This document shows positions 32,336 to 43,265 of a stretch of 64,000 nucleotides of DNA, piece by piece. The translations under genes were made by a program, and so were the position numbers. This DNA is from Stomoxys calcitrans (Eukaryota > Arthropoda > Insecta > Diptera > Muscidae), in contig NC_081553.1 in NCBI RefSeq assembly GCF_963082655.1, positions 189,598,851 to 189,662,850 on the forward strand, in the 5' to 3' direction. Every line of letters begins with the position of its first letter. Position 1 is the first letter of the stretch. The notes beneath the pieces are model-generated. The model saw only the letters and a list, made by a program, of their open reading frames with translations. It was not told the origin of the DNA and ran no database searches.

Positions 32336-35309
32336 AGCTACTCCTCTCCTCAATCCATTCTCCTACCACTTTAAGTCTCATAGCCTCAGTAACTGCCTCG
32401 CACTTAATCTGTATGTCTATGGGTCGGATATCTAGAATTGTCTCCATTGCACTAGTGGGCGTGGTCCTCATCGCCCCGCCTATGCCGAGACAACATGTTC
32501 TGGTCTTTATGTTGTTATACCCACCACCGACGGATGGGGGTATATTCATTTTGTCATTCCGTTTGCAACACATCGAGATATCCATTTCCGACCCTATAAA
32601 GTATATATATTCTTGATCAGCGTAAAAATCTAAGACGATCTAGACATGTCCGTCCGTCTGTCTGTTGAAATCACGCTACAGTTTTCACAAATAGAGATAT
32701 TGAGCTGAAATTTTGCACAGGTTCTTTTTTTTATCCATAAGCAGGTTAAGTTCGAAGATGGGCTATATCGGACTATATCTTGATATAGCCCACATATAGA
32801 CCGATCCGCCGATTTGGGGTCTTAGGCCAATAAAGGCCACATTTATTATCCGATTTTGTTGAAATTTGGGACAGTGGGTTGTCTTAGGCCCTTCGACGTC
32901 CTCCGTCAATACGGCTCAGATCGGTTCAGATTTGGATATAGCTGCCATATAGACCGATCCTCCGATGTAGGGTATTAGGCCCATAAAAGCCACATTTGTT
33001 ATCCGATTTTGCTGAAATTCGGGACAGTGAGTTGTGTTAGGCCCTTCGACATCTTCCGTCAATACGGCTCAGATCGGTTCAGATTTGGATATAGCTGCCA
33101 TATAGACCGATTCTCCATTTTTGGGTCTTAGGCCCATAAAAACCACATTTATTATCCGATTTTGAGGAAATTTGAGGCAGTGAGTTGTATTAGGCCCTTC
33201 AACATCCTCCGTCAATTTGCCCCAGATCGGTCTAGATTTGGATATAGCTGCCATGTAGACCGATCCTCCGATTTAGGATCATAGGCCTATAAAAGCTACA
33301 TTTATTACCTGATTTTGCTGAAATTTGGGACAGTGAGTTGTCTCAGGCCCTTCGACGTCCTCCGTCAATACGGCTCAGATCGGTTCAGATTTGGATATAG
33401 CTGCCATATAGACCGATCCTCCGATTTAGGGTCATAGACCCATAAAAGCTACATTTATTATCCGATTTTGAGAAAATTTGCGGCAGTGAGTTGTATTAGG
33501 CCCTTCAACATCCTCCGTCAATATAGCTCAGATCGGTCCAGATTTGGATATAGCTGCCATATAGACCGATCCTCCGATTTAGGGTATTAGGCCCATAAAA
33601 GCCACATTTGTTATCCGATTTTGCTGAAATTCGGGACAGTGAGTTGTGTTAGGCCCTTCGACATCCTCCGTCAATTTGGCCCAGATCGGTCCAGATTTGG
33701 ATATAGCTGCCATATAGACCGATCCTCCGATTTAGGATCATAGGCCCATAAAAGCTACATTAATTATCCGATTTTGCTAAAATTTGGGACAGTGAGTTGT
33801 CTCAGGCCCTTCAACATCCTCCGTCAATTTGCCCCAGATCGGTCTAGATTTGGATATAGCTGCCATGTAGACCGATCCTCCGATTTAGGATCATAGGCCT
33901 ATAAAAGCTACATTTATTACCTGATTTTGCTGAAATTTGGGACAGTGAGTTGTCTCAGGCCCTTCGACGTCCTCCGTCAATACGGCTCAGATCGGTTCAG
34001 ATTTGGATATAGCTGCCATATAGACCGATCCTCCGATTTAGGATCATAGGCCCATAAAAGCTACATTTATTACCCGATTTTGCTGAAATTTGGGACAGTG
34101 AGTTGTCTTAGGCCCTTCGACGTCCACCATCAATACGATTCAGATCGGTTCAGATTTGGATATAGCTGCCATATAGACCGATTTTCCAATTTAGGGTCTT
34201 AGGCCCATAAAAGCCACATTTATTATCCGATTTTGAGAAAATTTGCGGCAGTGAGTTGCCTTAGGCCCTTCAACATCCTCCGTCAATTTGGCCCAGATCG
34301 GTCCAGATTTGGATATAGCTGCCATATAGACCGATCTCTCGGTTTTAGGTTTTGGGGCCATAAAAAGCGCATTTATTGTCCGATGTTGCCGAAATTTGGG
34401 ACAAAGAGTTAAGTTAAGCCCCTCCACATATTTCTGCAAGTTGGTCTAGATCGATCAAGATTTGCATATAGCTGCCATATAGACCAATCTCTCGATTTAA
34501 AGTCTTTGCTCCATAAAAGGCTAATTTTTAATCCGATTGCACTGAAATTTGACACACTGACTTATGTTATGATTTTCAACATCCGTGTGGTATATAGTTC
34601 AGATCGGTTTATTTTTAGATATAACTACTAAAAAGACCAATATTTTGTTATATACAATTGAACAATAACTTTTACTTATTAGTATCTGGTCCAAATCGGA
34701 ACATATATTGATATAGCTGCTATGGGGCATAAGGTATGAATTTTGCACCGGATTTTTAAGAAAGGTGGTTCACATATATATCCGAGGTGGTGGGTATCCA
34801 AAGTTCGGCCCGGCCGAACTTAAAGCCTTTTTATTTGTTTTTCTTCATAGCAGTCCACCAAACTACTGAGGCGTAAGTAAGCATTGGTCTAATCACGCTC
34901 CAGTAGAGCCAGTGTACTATCCTTGGGATTCGGACCCCATTTCGAGCCTACGGCCCGTCTACATAGTGCCCAGCATATCTGAGCCTTCTCAGCATGCTCC
35001 TTAATGTGACACATCCAATTCAGTTTCCTATCCAAGATCACACCTTAGAAACGTGGTACGTCAAATTGGCCCATCTTAGATTTCAGTCTTCTCTGGCTTA
35101 ACATTGAGACCCCAGCCTAGCCATTTGCCACATGCAAGACCTTTTTGGTCCTTCTGCCTAGCTGGTACGGATTCTTACCCCTTAGAAGTTTTATGACATC
35201 GTCTGTAAAGCAGACGGGTTAAAATGCCTCCTCAGTCAGCATCCGTAAAAGGTTTTTAATGGTGGTCACCCATTAGTAAGAGGCGATAAAATACCCCTGT
35301 GGCGTGACA
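32336..35309 (-). pseudogene. R1-like LINE, reverse transcriptase C-terminal part, split by family B
   Basis: Non-LTR retrotransposon relic, minus strand. The upstream part (about 34850-35309) reads LDRKLNWMCHIKEHAEKAQ, 'CRRAVGSKWGPNPRIVHWLY' and 'WSVIRPMLTYASVVWWTAM', typical of the thumb region after the RT domain. The downstream part (32336-32514) continues with RTCCLGIGGAMRTTPTSAM and 'IQIKCEAVTEAMRLKVVGEW'. B6 (32515-34840) sits between the two in the middle of an otherwise continuous reading (..TAMKK / IKTRTCC..). The YADD-type motif is decayed and several stops are present. It abuts the RTE-type relic at about 35310. Confidence 0.82.
32515..34840 (+). mobile_element. Family B HINE/DINE-like element, copy B6 (complete)
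   Basis: Subterminal inverted repeat of 12 bp is perfect: ATACCCACCACC at 32517-32528 and GGTGGTGGGTAT at 34786-34797. Core ATATATATTCTTGATCAGCG with a GTCY tract at about 32648-32668. Around thirteen units follow; GATCCTCCGATTTAGG-type anchors recur at 33415, 33568, 33721, 33874 and 34027, exactly 153 bp apart. Hairpin at 34801-34821, then 'AAGCCTTTTTATTTGTTT'. It is inserted in an R1-like LINE. Minus-strand frames at 33069-33254 and 34191-34439 are array artefacts. Confidence 0.92.
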
Positions 35310-35837
35310 AGGGATAACTACGAGCACCACACAGCATGAAACTTTGAGCTTCGATTTGTGTGGTGTCCATTGTTATCACGAGAAGCTTAACTGAAAGCTA
35401 CCGAGCGCGTCCACAGGTTGCGGATAGTGGAAAGCTCCGTTTTTATGCGGAGTAGCTGCAAATGCGGCCGCGGGCAGTCAGCAATTTTCGAGAGGAGAGT
35501 CTCAGTGAGGAGTCAGGTGGTACTGGTTCTTAATTAAATACTGAGTGCCAATGATACTCAAGATGACAAGGCGAGTTATTGGTGCTTTCAAATAATCTGT
35601 GGCCAACATCAGCGTATGTTCCCAGATTAGGGGCGGCTGGAAGCGAGTGTCAGATCTTAGAGCAAGCGGTCCGCCACAACAAGGGATACATACATAACCC
35701 ATTCGGTTGGGGCGCTGGGCCAGTAACCCGTCCCCGGAAAGCTATGAGACCTACTATGACCATGAAACAAACGAATAGTAAAAACGGACCACCCTCCCCA
35801 ACGTTGACGACCCACGCAAAATAAAAAAGGACCATGA

Positions 35838-36545
35838 TTTGCGGATCTGCACCTGGAATGTTCGCACTCTTTATAGAGAAGGTGCAGTATACGCGCTGGC
35901 GGATGTATTAGAGAAGTATAAGACAGATAATATCGCCCTACAGGAAGTGTGATGGACTGGGAATGGCGTCACTACAACACCAAACGGTGACGAACTATGG
36001 TATAGCTGCCTTAACATGAGGCATGAATTTGGCTGTGGATTTGTGGTTAGTCGGAGACTGAAACACCTTGTCTCCAGCCTTACTCCGGTGGATGGGAGGT
36101 TAGCCGCAATCCTCATAAAAGCCAAATTCTTCAACATCAGCCTTATTTGTGCCCAAGCCCCGACTTAAGACAAGGACGAGCCAAGGATATTTTCAACGAG
36201 CGCCTTGAGAGAGAATATTACCGCTACCCCGCCCATGATATTAAAATCGTTCTGGGAAATTTTAATGCGAAGATAGTAAAGGAAGACATCTTTCAGCTAA
36301 CAGTCGTAAAGTTTAGCCTCCTCGAAATAACGTCCTGTAATAGGTTGATGTTAGTGAGTAGCACCAGATTTCAACATAAAAATATACACAAAGCCACATG
36401 GCTGGTACTCGAAAAAACACGAGTAACCAAATTGATCACCTTGTGATAGATGGAAGGCATTCATCCAGCGTGTTAGATGTACGATCGATCCGTGGAGCGA
36501 ATATAGATTCGGAGCATTACCTTGTTGCAGCAAAGGTTCGCACCC
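35838..36545 (+). pseudogene. RTE-type LINE endonuclease domain, broken
   Basis: Reads LRICTWNVRTLYREGAVYAL, then 'KYKTDNIALQEV', a TGA stop where RTE proteins usually have R, then WTG. Further frames give 'VVSRRLKHLVSSLTPVDGRL', 'LGNFNAKIVKEDIF' and 'STRFQHKNIHKATW'. It ends in DSEHYLVAAKVRTRF, where the usual SDH catalytic motif reads SEH. The domain nicks target DNA for reverse transcription in active LINEs. At least one stop and frame changes make this copy dead. Confidence 0.8.
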
Positions 36546-36561
36546 GTTTTGAACATGGCGA

Positions 36562-36989
36562 GGAAAGTACGATCTGACACTGCTCGGAAGACGGAATCGA
36601 CTGACCCAACTGCTTGATGAAAGCAATCCATTGCCCACTCCATTAAAAATGCTGCCAAATTCGTACTTGGGTACCGGAAGCCCCTCCCAAGAAACCCATG
36701 GTACGACCAAGAGTGTCGAGATGCTACTGAAGCTAAGAATGCGGCATACAGAACAACCCTGCAGTCAGTAGAAACGGAAAGTACAATCTGACACTGCTCG
36801 GAAGCTGGACTTGACTGACCCAAATGCTTGATGAAAGCACTCCATTGCCCACTCCATGAAACATGCCGCGAAATCCGTACTTGGGTACTGGAGGCATCCC
36901 CCAAGAAACCCATGGTACGACCAAGAGTGTCGAGATGCTACTGAAGCTAAGAATGCGGCATATAGAACAACCCTGCAATCAGTGGAAAC
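36562..36989 (+). repeat. 214-bp tandem duplication within the RTE relic
   Basis: Two adjacent copies (36562-36775 and 36776-36989) begin GGAAAGTAC(G/A)ATCTGACACT and share 'CATGGTACGACCAAGAGTGT' and 'ACTGAAGCTAAGAATGCGGC'. The copies differ at a modest number of positions. Since 214 is not a multiple of three, the second copy is out of frame with the first. Confidence 0.85.
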
Positions 36990-37296
36990 GGGAGAAAAGG
37001 AGAGAGGAGAAACGTCTATTCTGCAGAAAGAAGAAAGAAATGGAAAGACGTGAGTGTGAGCGAATTGAGATGTGCAGAAGTTAGAATGAAGTTCGGCAAT
37101 TCTACCACAGAATTAAACATCAAACCGATAGCTTTGGTGCGGGCACATCTTCCTACAGAGACAAAGAAAGGAATCTGGTAACTGTCACAGATAGCATGCT
37201 GACGATATAGAAAGAGCAGTTTAACCAACTGCTAGTGTCCGATGTTGGCGGCGAAGAGGATACCATAGAACCAATCAATGATGATGGTACATAATG

Positions 37297-37665
37297 TTTA
37301 CCTCCTAGTCAGAATGAGGTCCAAGTAGCAGTGACCCAACTGAAGAACAACAAGGCAGCATGAGCCGACGGGTTACCCGCTGAACTATTTAAGACCGGAG
37401 GCGACACGGTGATAAGGCGTATGCATCAGCTTATCTGCGCAATATGGCTAGAAGAACACATATCCGATGATTGGAACTTCAGCATACAACGTCCCATACA
37501 CATACAACGTCCCATACGCGCTACTCAGTAAGAATAGGAATATCCTGCTGGAGAAGATTATACGAGATGCAGATGTGAATAGATATGGCACACTAATCAC
37601 AAGAGAACACATGCAACTTGCCTATGCCGACGACATCGATATCATAGGTCGGTCACTGGAAGTAT
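37297..37665 (+). pseudogene. RTE-type reverse transcriptase, internally deleted
   Basis: The fingers part reads QLKNNKAA then (stop) ADGLPAELFKTGGDTVIRR and 'AIWLEEHISDDWN'. After a short scrambled duplication (ACAACGTCCCATAC repeated near 37486-37517), the palm resumes as NILLEKIIRDADVNRYGTL, 'HMQLAYADDIDIIGRSLE'. YADD is the catalytic motif of the LINE RT. The intervening segment of the domain is missing. Confidence 0.82.
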
Positions 37666-37667
37666 TT

Positions 37668-38941
37668 GTCGAGTTCTTTTCCCGGCATTTCTTCTTATGG
37701 CAAAAAAACTGCTATTAGAGCGATATCAAGATATGGTCCCGTTTGGACCTCAATTAATTTATATGTTGGAGACCTGTGTAAAATGTCAGCCAATTCGAAT
37801 CAAGAAGTAAAATAGAGAGATCGATTTATATGGGAGCTGTATCGGGCTATAGACCGATTCAGACCATAATAAATACGTATGTTCATGGTCATGAGAAAAT
37901 CCGTCGTACAAAATTTCAGGCAAATCGGATAGTAATTGCGACCTCTAGAGGCTCAAGATGTTAAAATCCCAGAGCGGTTTATATGACAGCTATATCAGGT
38001 TATGAACCGATTTGAACCATACTTGGCACAGTTGTTGGAAATCACAGCGAAATTTGTTGAAAGTGATAGCAAAACACCACGTGCAAAATTTTAGTCAAAT
38101 CGGATGAGAATTGCGCCCTCTAGATGCTCAAGAAGTCAAGACCCAAAATCGGTTTATATGGCAGCTATATCAAAACATAGACCGATTTGAACCATACTTA
38201 GCGCAGTTGTTAAAAGTGATATCAAAGCACCAAATCGGACGAGTATTGCGTCCTCTAGAGGCTCAAGACGTCAAGACTCAAGATCGGTTTATATGGCAGC
38301 TTTATCTGGTTATGCACCGTTTTGAACCATACTTGGCACAGTTGTTGGATATCATAACAAAACACCTCGTGCAAAATTTCATTCCAATCGGATAAGAATT
38401 GCGCACGGTTTATATGGCAGCTATATCAAAACATGGACCGGTGTGGCCGATTTACAATACCAACCGACCTACACTAATAAGAAGTACTTGTGCAAAATTT
38501 CAAGCGGCTAGCTTTACTCCTTCGGAAGTTAGCGTGCTTTCGACAGACGGACGGACGGACAGACGGACGGACGGACATTGCTAGATCGACATAAAATGTC
38601 GCGACGATCAATAATATATTGGGTTGCCCAAAAAGTAATTGCGGATTTTTCATATAGTCGGCGTTGACAAATTTTTCACAGTTTGTGACTCTGTAATTGC
38701 ATTCTTCCTTCTGTCAGTTATCAGCTGTATCTTTTAGCTAGCTTTAGAAAAAAAGTGTAAAAAAAGTATATTTGATTAAAGTTCATTCTAAGTTTTATTA
38801 AAAATGCATTTACATTCTTTTAAAAAATCCGCAATTACTTTTTGGGCAACCTAATATATACTTTATGGGGTCTCAGACGAATATTTCGAGCAAACAGAAT
38901 GACGAAATTAGTATGCCCCCCATCCTACGGTGGAGGGTATA
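37668..38941 (-). mobile_element. Family A element, copy A8, 3' end missing, split by a MITE
   Basis: Begins at ATTTGTCGAGTTCTTTTCCC, so the terminal hairpin is absent, then continues with minus-strand array units. The mini-me core lies near 38590-38860 and the head at 38941 (TATACCCTCCACCGTAGGAT on the minus strand). MITE M6 sits in the TATATA tract of the core. The GTCY tract is at about 38545-38575. Confidence 0.82.
38619..38854 (+). mobile_element. Mariner-derived MITE, copy M6
   Basis: Full-length copy (right end CAACCTAA with one change) inserted with TA duplication in the TATATA of the mini-me core of A8. Confidence 0.93.
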
Positions 38942-39435
38942 ATAAAACTATTTTCAAAACCCTATGCCGGTGTCAATACTTCTCTAGCGACCCTCGTTGT
39001 TCTCTTTTCGATTCTTTAGCTCCAAGATGTATTAGCTTTCCTGGCGAGGTTGAAACGTTTTTAAATTCAATTTATTCTTGTCGCAATTGCCGGCAATGGA
39101 TTTATGCATTTCAGCTCTGCAAACCAGGCTAATAGTGTTAGTGTTGTATTAATTAAATACTTTTCTCTGCTGCTCTCTTTCGATTTCATTTCAATGCACA
39201 ATCAAGGATACTCGGCTATATGAAAATGCGATGTGTATGTGTGATGAATACACACCAATAAAAAGAAACATTTATTTTTATTCATGGCGTGAAATGTATG
39301 AGAAGAGCATTTTTTTCAGAATAAATAGTGACGAGAAAAATTGATTAGAAGGAAGTTTCGTAGTACAGGTTTAAATTTAATTTTAAATGGATTGTGATGC
39401 GTTTATATCGCCTTAGGTTTACATATTACATACTA
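38942..39435. other. AT-rich stretch, nothing recognised
   Basis: About 500 bp without recognised repeat or domain. Confidence 0.4.
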
Positions 39436-39672
39436 TTGGGTTGCCCAAAAAGTAATTGCGGATTTTTTAAAAGAGAGTAAATGCATTTTTAATAAAACTT
39501 AGAATGAACTTTAATCAAATATACTTGTTTTACACTTTTTTTCTAAAGCAAGCTAAAAGTAACAGCTGATAACTGACAGAAGAAAGAATGCAATTACAGA
39601 GTCACAAGCTGTGAAAAAATTTGTCAACGCCGACTATATGAAAAATCCGCAATTACTTTTTGGGCAACTCAA
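39436..39672 (-). mobile_element. Mariner-derived MITE, copy M7
   Basis: Full-length copy with TA duplications; the right end reads GGGCAACTCAA (one change). Confidence 0.93.
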
Positions 39673-40252
39673 TATATTTACTCCTACATTGTCAACATGT
39701 CTAACATTGGACTCATTCCTACATAGCCCCGAATTTGGGCCAACCACACACATGCAGTGAATACACTGCATGTGCTAATTTCAAAAGAAACATGAACAAG
39801 TTTTATAAACAAGAGAAGAAAGAATTCATGATGTCGGGTATACAAACTTAACTACCAATACCTGTTGCTGTTCAGTAGCTTTACTTTCAAATCGAACTGC
39901 ATATAGGTTTCTGTCAATTAATTCTGGTTTCTATTTTGGCTTCTCCATTGAAATCTATGTAGGTTACTTCTTGTTTCATACAGAGGTTTATGTTTTTTTT
40001 TTAGGTTTTTGCTCTAATTACCACATCCTAACATCCTCAATGCCTGGATGACATGTTAAATCAGCTTTTTGACTGAAACTAGCCATCTATAGAACATAAT
40101 TAGCAAAAATGAAAACAATATCAACAAGTTTAATCGATAATGCAAACAGAATTAGTCCATGTCCATCGAAGGAGTTTATAAAGAACTTAAAAAGAATGCT
40201 GAAGTAAAAATGGTATAACAAAAAGTTTTGGATGCATATCAAACATATATTA
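39673..40252. other. AT-rich stretch, nothing recognised
   Basis: No recognised repeat, RNA or domain. The frame at 40087-40302 (-) overlaps the next MITE. Confidence 0.4.
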
Positions 40253-40487
40253 TTGGTTGCCCAAAAAGTAATTGCGGATTTTTTAAAAGAATGTAAATGC
40301 ATTTTTAATAACTCTTAGAATGAACTTTTATCAAATATACTTTTTTACTCTTTTTTTCTAAAGCAAGCTAAAAGTAACAGCTGATAACTGACAGAAGAAA
40401 GAATGCAATTACAGAGTCACAAGCTGTGAAAAAAATTTTCAACGCCGACTATATGAAAAATCCGCAATTACTTTTTGGGCAACCCAA
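40253..40487 (-). mobile_element. Mariner-derived MITE, copy M8
   Basis: Full-length copy with a left end shortened to TTGGTTGCCC, right end GGGCAACCCAA and TA duplications. Confidence 0.92.
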
Positions 40488-40772
40488 TAGAACAAAGGAT
40501 AGGGATATGGATTTATTAAAATTTTTATCATGAAAAGGATTGTGACGTAAATCAAAGAGAAAGTTCAAGGCTTACCAATAAGCCAATGAATTGAATATAG
40601 CTTAATGAAGTTTAATTTGAATCATAAAGGATGCATATGCCTAGACATACACTGGGGTTTTTGTAGGCGGAATTTTTCCCAGATCAGGCAAGTCGTGAAG
40701 TCCATCTGGAAAGCATACTCTTAAATAATCGTTTCTCTAATCCCAGTATTCAAATATATCATCACTATTATA

Positions 40773-42566
40773 TTGGGTTGCCCAAAAAGTAATTGCGGAT
40801 TTTTTTAAAAGAAAGTAAATGCATTTTTAATAAAACTTAGAATGAACTTTAATCAAATATACTTTTTATACCCTCCACCATAAGATGGGGGGTATACTAA
40901 TTTCGTCATTCTGTTTGTAACTACTCGAAATATTCGTCTGAGACCCCATAAAGTATATATATTCTTGATCGTCGCCATATTCTATGTCGATCTAGCCATG
41001 TCCGTCCGTCTGTCCGTCCGTCCGTCCGTCCGTCTGTCTGTCGAAAGCACGCTAACTTCCGAAGGAGTAAAGCTAGCCGCTTGAAATTTTGCACAAATAC
41101 TTCTTATGAGTGTAGGTCGGTTGGTATTGTAAATGGTCCATATCGGTCCATGTTTTGATATAGCTGCCATATAAACCGATCTTGGGTCTTGACTTCTTGA
41201 GCCTCTAGAGTGCGCAATTCTTATCCGATTCGAATGAAATTTTGCACGACGTGTTTTGTTATGATATCCAACAACTGCGCCAAGTATAGTTCAAATCGGT
41301 CCATAACCTGATATAGCTGCCATATAAACCGATCTTGGGTCTTGACTTCTTGAGCCTCTAGCGTGCGCAATTCTTATCCGATCAGAATGAAATTTTGCAC
41401 GACGTGTTTTGTTATTATATCCAACAACTGTGCCAGGTATGGTTCAAATCGGTCCATAACCTGATATAGCTGCCATATAAACCGATCTGGGGTCTTGACT
41501 TCTTGAGCCTCTAGAGTGCGCAATTCTTATCCGATTCGAATGAAATTTTGCACGACGTGTTTTGTTATTATATCCAACAACTGTGCGCAATTCTTATCCG
41601 ATCAGAATGAAATTTTGCACGACGTGTTTTGTTATTATATCCAACAACTGTGCCAGGTATGGTTCAAATCGGTCCATAACCTGATATAGCTGCCATATAA
41701 ACCGATCTTGGGTCTTGACTTCTTGAGCCTCTAGAGGGCGCAATTCTTATCCGAATGGAATGGAATTTTTGCACGAAGTATTCGTTGTGATGTCCAACAA
41801 CTGTGCCAAGTGTGGTTGAAATCGGTCCGTAACCTAATATAGCTGTCACATAAACAGATCTGGGGATTTGACTTCTTGAGGTTTTAGAGGGCGCAATTCC
41901 TATCCGATTTGGCTGAAATTTTGCATGACGTATTTTATTTTTACTTTCAACAACTGTGTCAAATAAGGTTCAAATCGGTTCATAACCTGATATAGCTGCC
42001 ATATAAACCGATCTGGGATCTTGACTTCTTGACCCCTAGAGGTCGCAATTATTATCCGATATGCCTGAAATTTTGTACGACGGATCCTCTCATGACCATC
42101 AACAAACGTGTTTATTATGGTCTGAATCGGTCTATAGCCCGATACAGATCCCATATAAATCGTTCTCTCTATTTTACTTCGTGAGCCCCAATGGGCGCAA
42201 TTCTCATACGAATTGGCTGAAATTTTACACAGGTCTCCAACATATAATTTAATTGTGGTCCGAACCGGACCATATCTTGATATCGTTTTAATAGCAGAGC
42301 AACTCTTTTCGTATATCCTTTTTTGCCTTAGAAGAGATGGCGGGAAAAGAACTCGACAAATGCGATCCATGGTGGAGGGTATATAAGATTCGGCCCGGCC
42401 GAACTTAGCACGCTTTTACTTGTTTAAACTTTTTTTCTAAAGCAAGCTAAAGGTAACAGCTGATAACTGACAGAAGAAAGATTGCAATTACAGAGTCACA
42501 AGCTGTGAAAAAATTTGTCAACGCCGACTATATGAAAAATCCGCAATTACTTTTTGGACAACCCAA
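40773..42566 (-). mobile_element. Mariner-derived MITE, copy M9, split by family A
   Basis: The left 94 bp (40773-40866, TTGGGTTGCCC..AATCAAATATACTTTT) and right ~142 bp (42425-42566, AAACTTTTTTTCTAAAGC..GGACAACCCAA) together make a complete MITE, with A9 inserted in a T-run between them. TA duplications remain at the outer ends. Confidence 0.93.
40867..42424 (+). mobile_element. Family A HINE/DINE-like element, copy A9 (complete, datable insertion)
   Basis: 15-bp perfect subterminal inverted repeat: TATACCCTCCACCAT at 40867-40881 and ATGGTGGAGGGTATA at 42369-42383. Core AGTATATATATTCTTGATCG, GTCY tract at 41000-41041, array of 153-bp units, hairpin TTCGGCC-C-GGCCGAA at 42389-42403, terminus CACGCTTTTACTTGTTT. 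Because it lies inside an otherwise complete MITE, both boundaries are visible and fall in a T-run. Confidence 0.93.
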
Positions 42567-42570
42567 TATC

Positions 42571-42626
42571 TCCCGCCAAGGTAGCGCAGAGGTTAGCATG
42601 CCCGCTTATGATGCTGAACGCCTGGG
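42571..42626 (+). mobile_element. tRNA-SINE head fragment
   Basis: Contains box A-like GGTAGCGCAGAGGTTAGCAT and the sequence up to 'GCTGAACGCCTGGGT', where box B begins. It is cut there and joined directly to minus-strand RTE sequence. Confidence 0.75.
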
Positions 42627-43265
42627 TATGTATACGCCTTATCAGCGTGTTGCCGCCGTTCTTAAATAGTTCAGCGATCAACCCATCGGCTCCTGCTGCC
42701 TTCTTGTTCTGACTAGAAGTTAAACATTCTATACCATCATCAGGGATTGGTTCCACGGTTTCCTCCAAATCCATCGTTTTGATGTTTGATTCTTTGGTAG
42801 AATTTGCGGACTTCATTCTGACTCCCGCACATCTCTATTCGGTCACACTCACGTCTTTGCATTTCCTTTTCTTTCTGCGAAATAGAACTTTTGTTATCCC
42901 TCCTTTTCTCCCAATACTCTCTACTTAGTCTGACTCGTTGCTATTGATTGTGTGGTTACTCTGTGTGCCGCATTCTTGGCTTCAGTAGCATTTCGACTTT
43001 ATTGGTCGTACCAAGAGTTGTTGGCGAGGGGCTTCTGGTACCCAACTACTGATGTCGCCGTATTTTCCACGGAGTATGCAATGCATTGCCACTGCGCTGC
43101 GTGCTTGCAGCTACCGTGCAGTGCAGCGCGTGCGCCATACTCAAACGGGCGCCAACCTTTGCTGCAACAAGGTAATGATTTGAATCTATATCCGTTTCAC
43201 GGATCGATCGTGCATTTAAGGCGCTTGATGTATGCCTTCCTTCACTACATGATCAATTTGGTTCC
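42627..43265 (-). pseudogene. RTE-type LINE fragment, reverse transcriptase start
   Basis: Minus-strand reading MKSANSTKESNIKTMDLEE, 'IPDDGIECLTSSQNKKAAGA' and 'DGLIAELFKNGGNTLIRRIH' matches the same region of the RTE copy at 37.3-37.4 kb (NNKAA..ADGLPAELFKTGG). Upstream, the complement of 42990-43180 corresponds to the region around 36.5-36.9 kb. The 3' side ends at the SINE head. Confidence 0.78.

Larger units (their letters stand above)
35310..37667 (+). mobile_element. RTE-type LINE relic, 5' region through part of reverse transcriptase
   Basis: About 500 bp of 5' untranslated region (35310-35830, for example ATCACGAGAAGCTTAACTGA and 'GGTTGGGGCGCTGGGCCAGT') lead into an apurinic-type endonuclease and then an RT frame. 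A related 5' segment in reverse orientation lies at 44546-44785. The copy is inactivated by stops, a 214-bp tandem duplication (36562-36989) and a large deletion in the RT domain near 37475-37525. At 37667 it joins family A copy A8, which itself lacks its terminal ~55 bp. Confidence 0.8.

Noticed and set aside
36351..36978. Overlapping minus-strand frames of 81-146 codons
   Set aside because: Antisense of the RTE relic; open only because of the duplicated segment. The plus-strand reading has the endonuclease and RT motifs.
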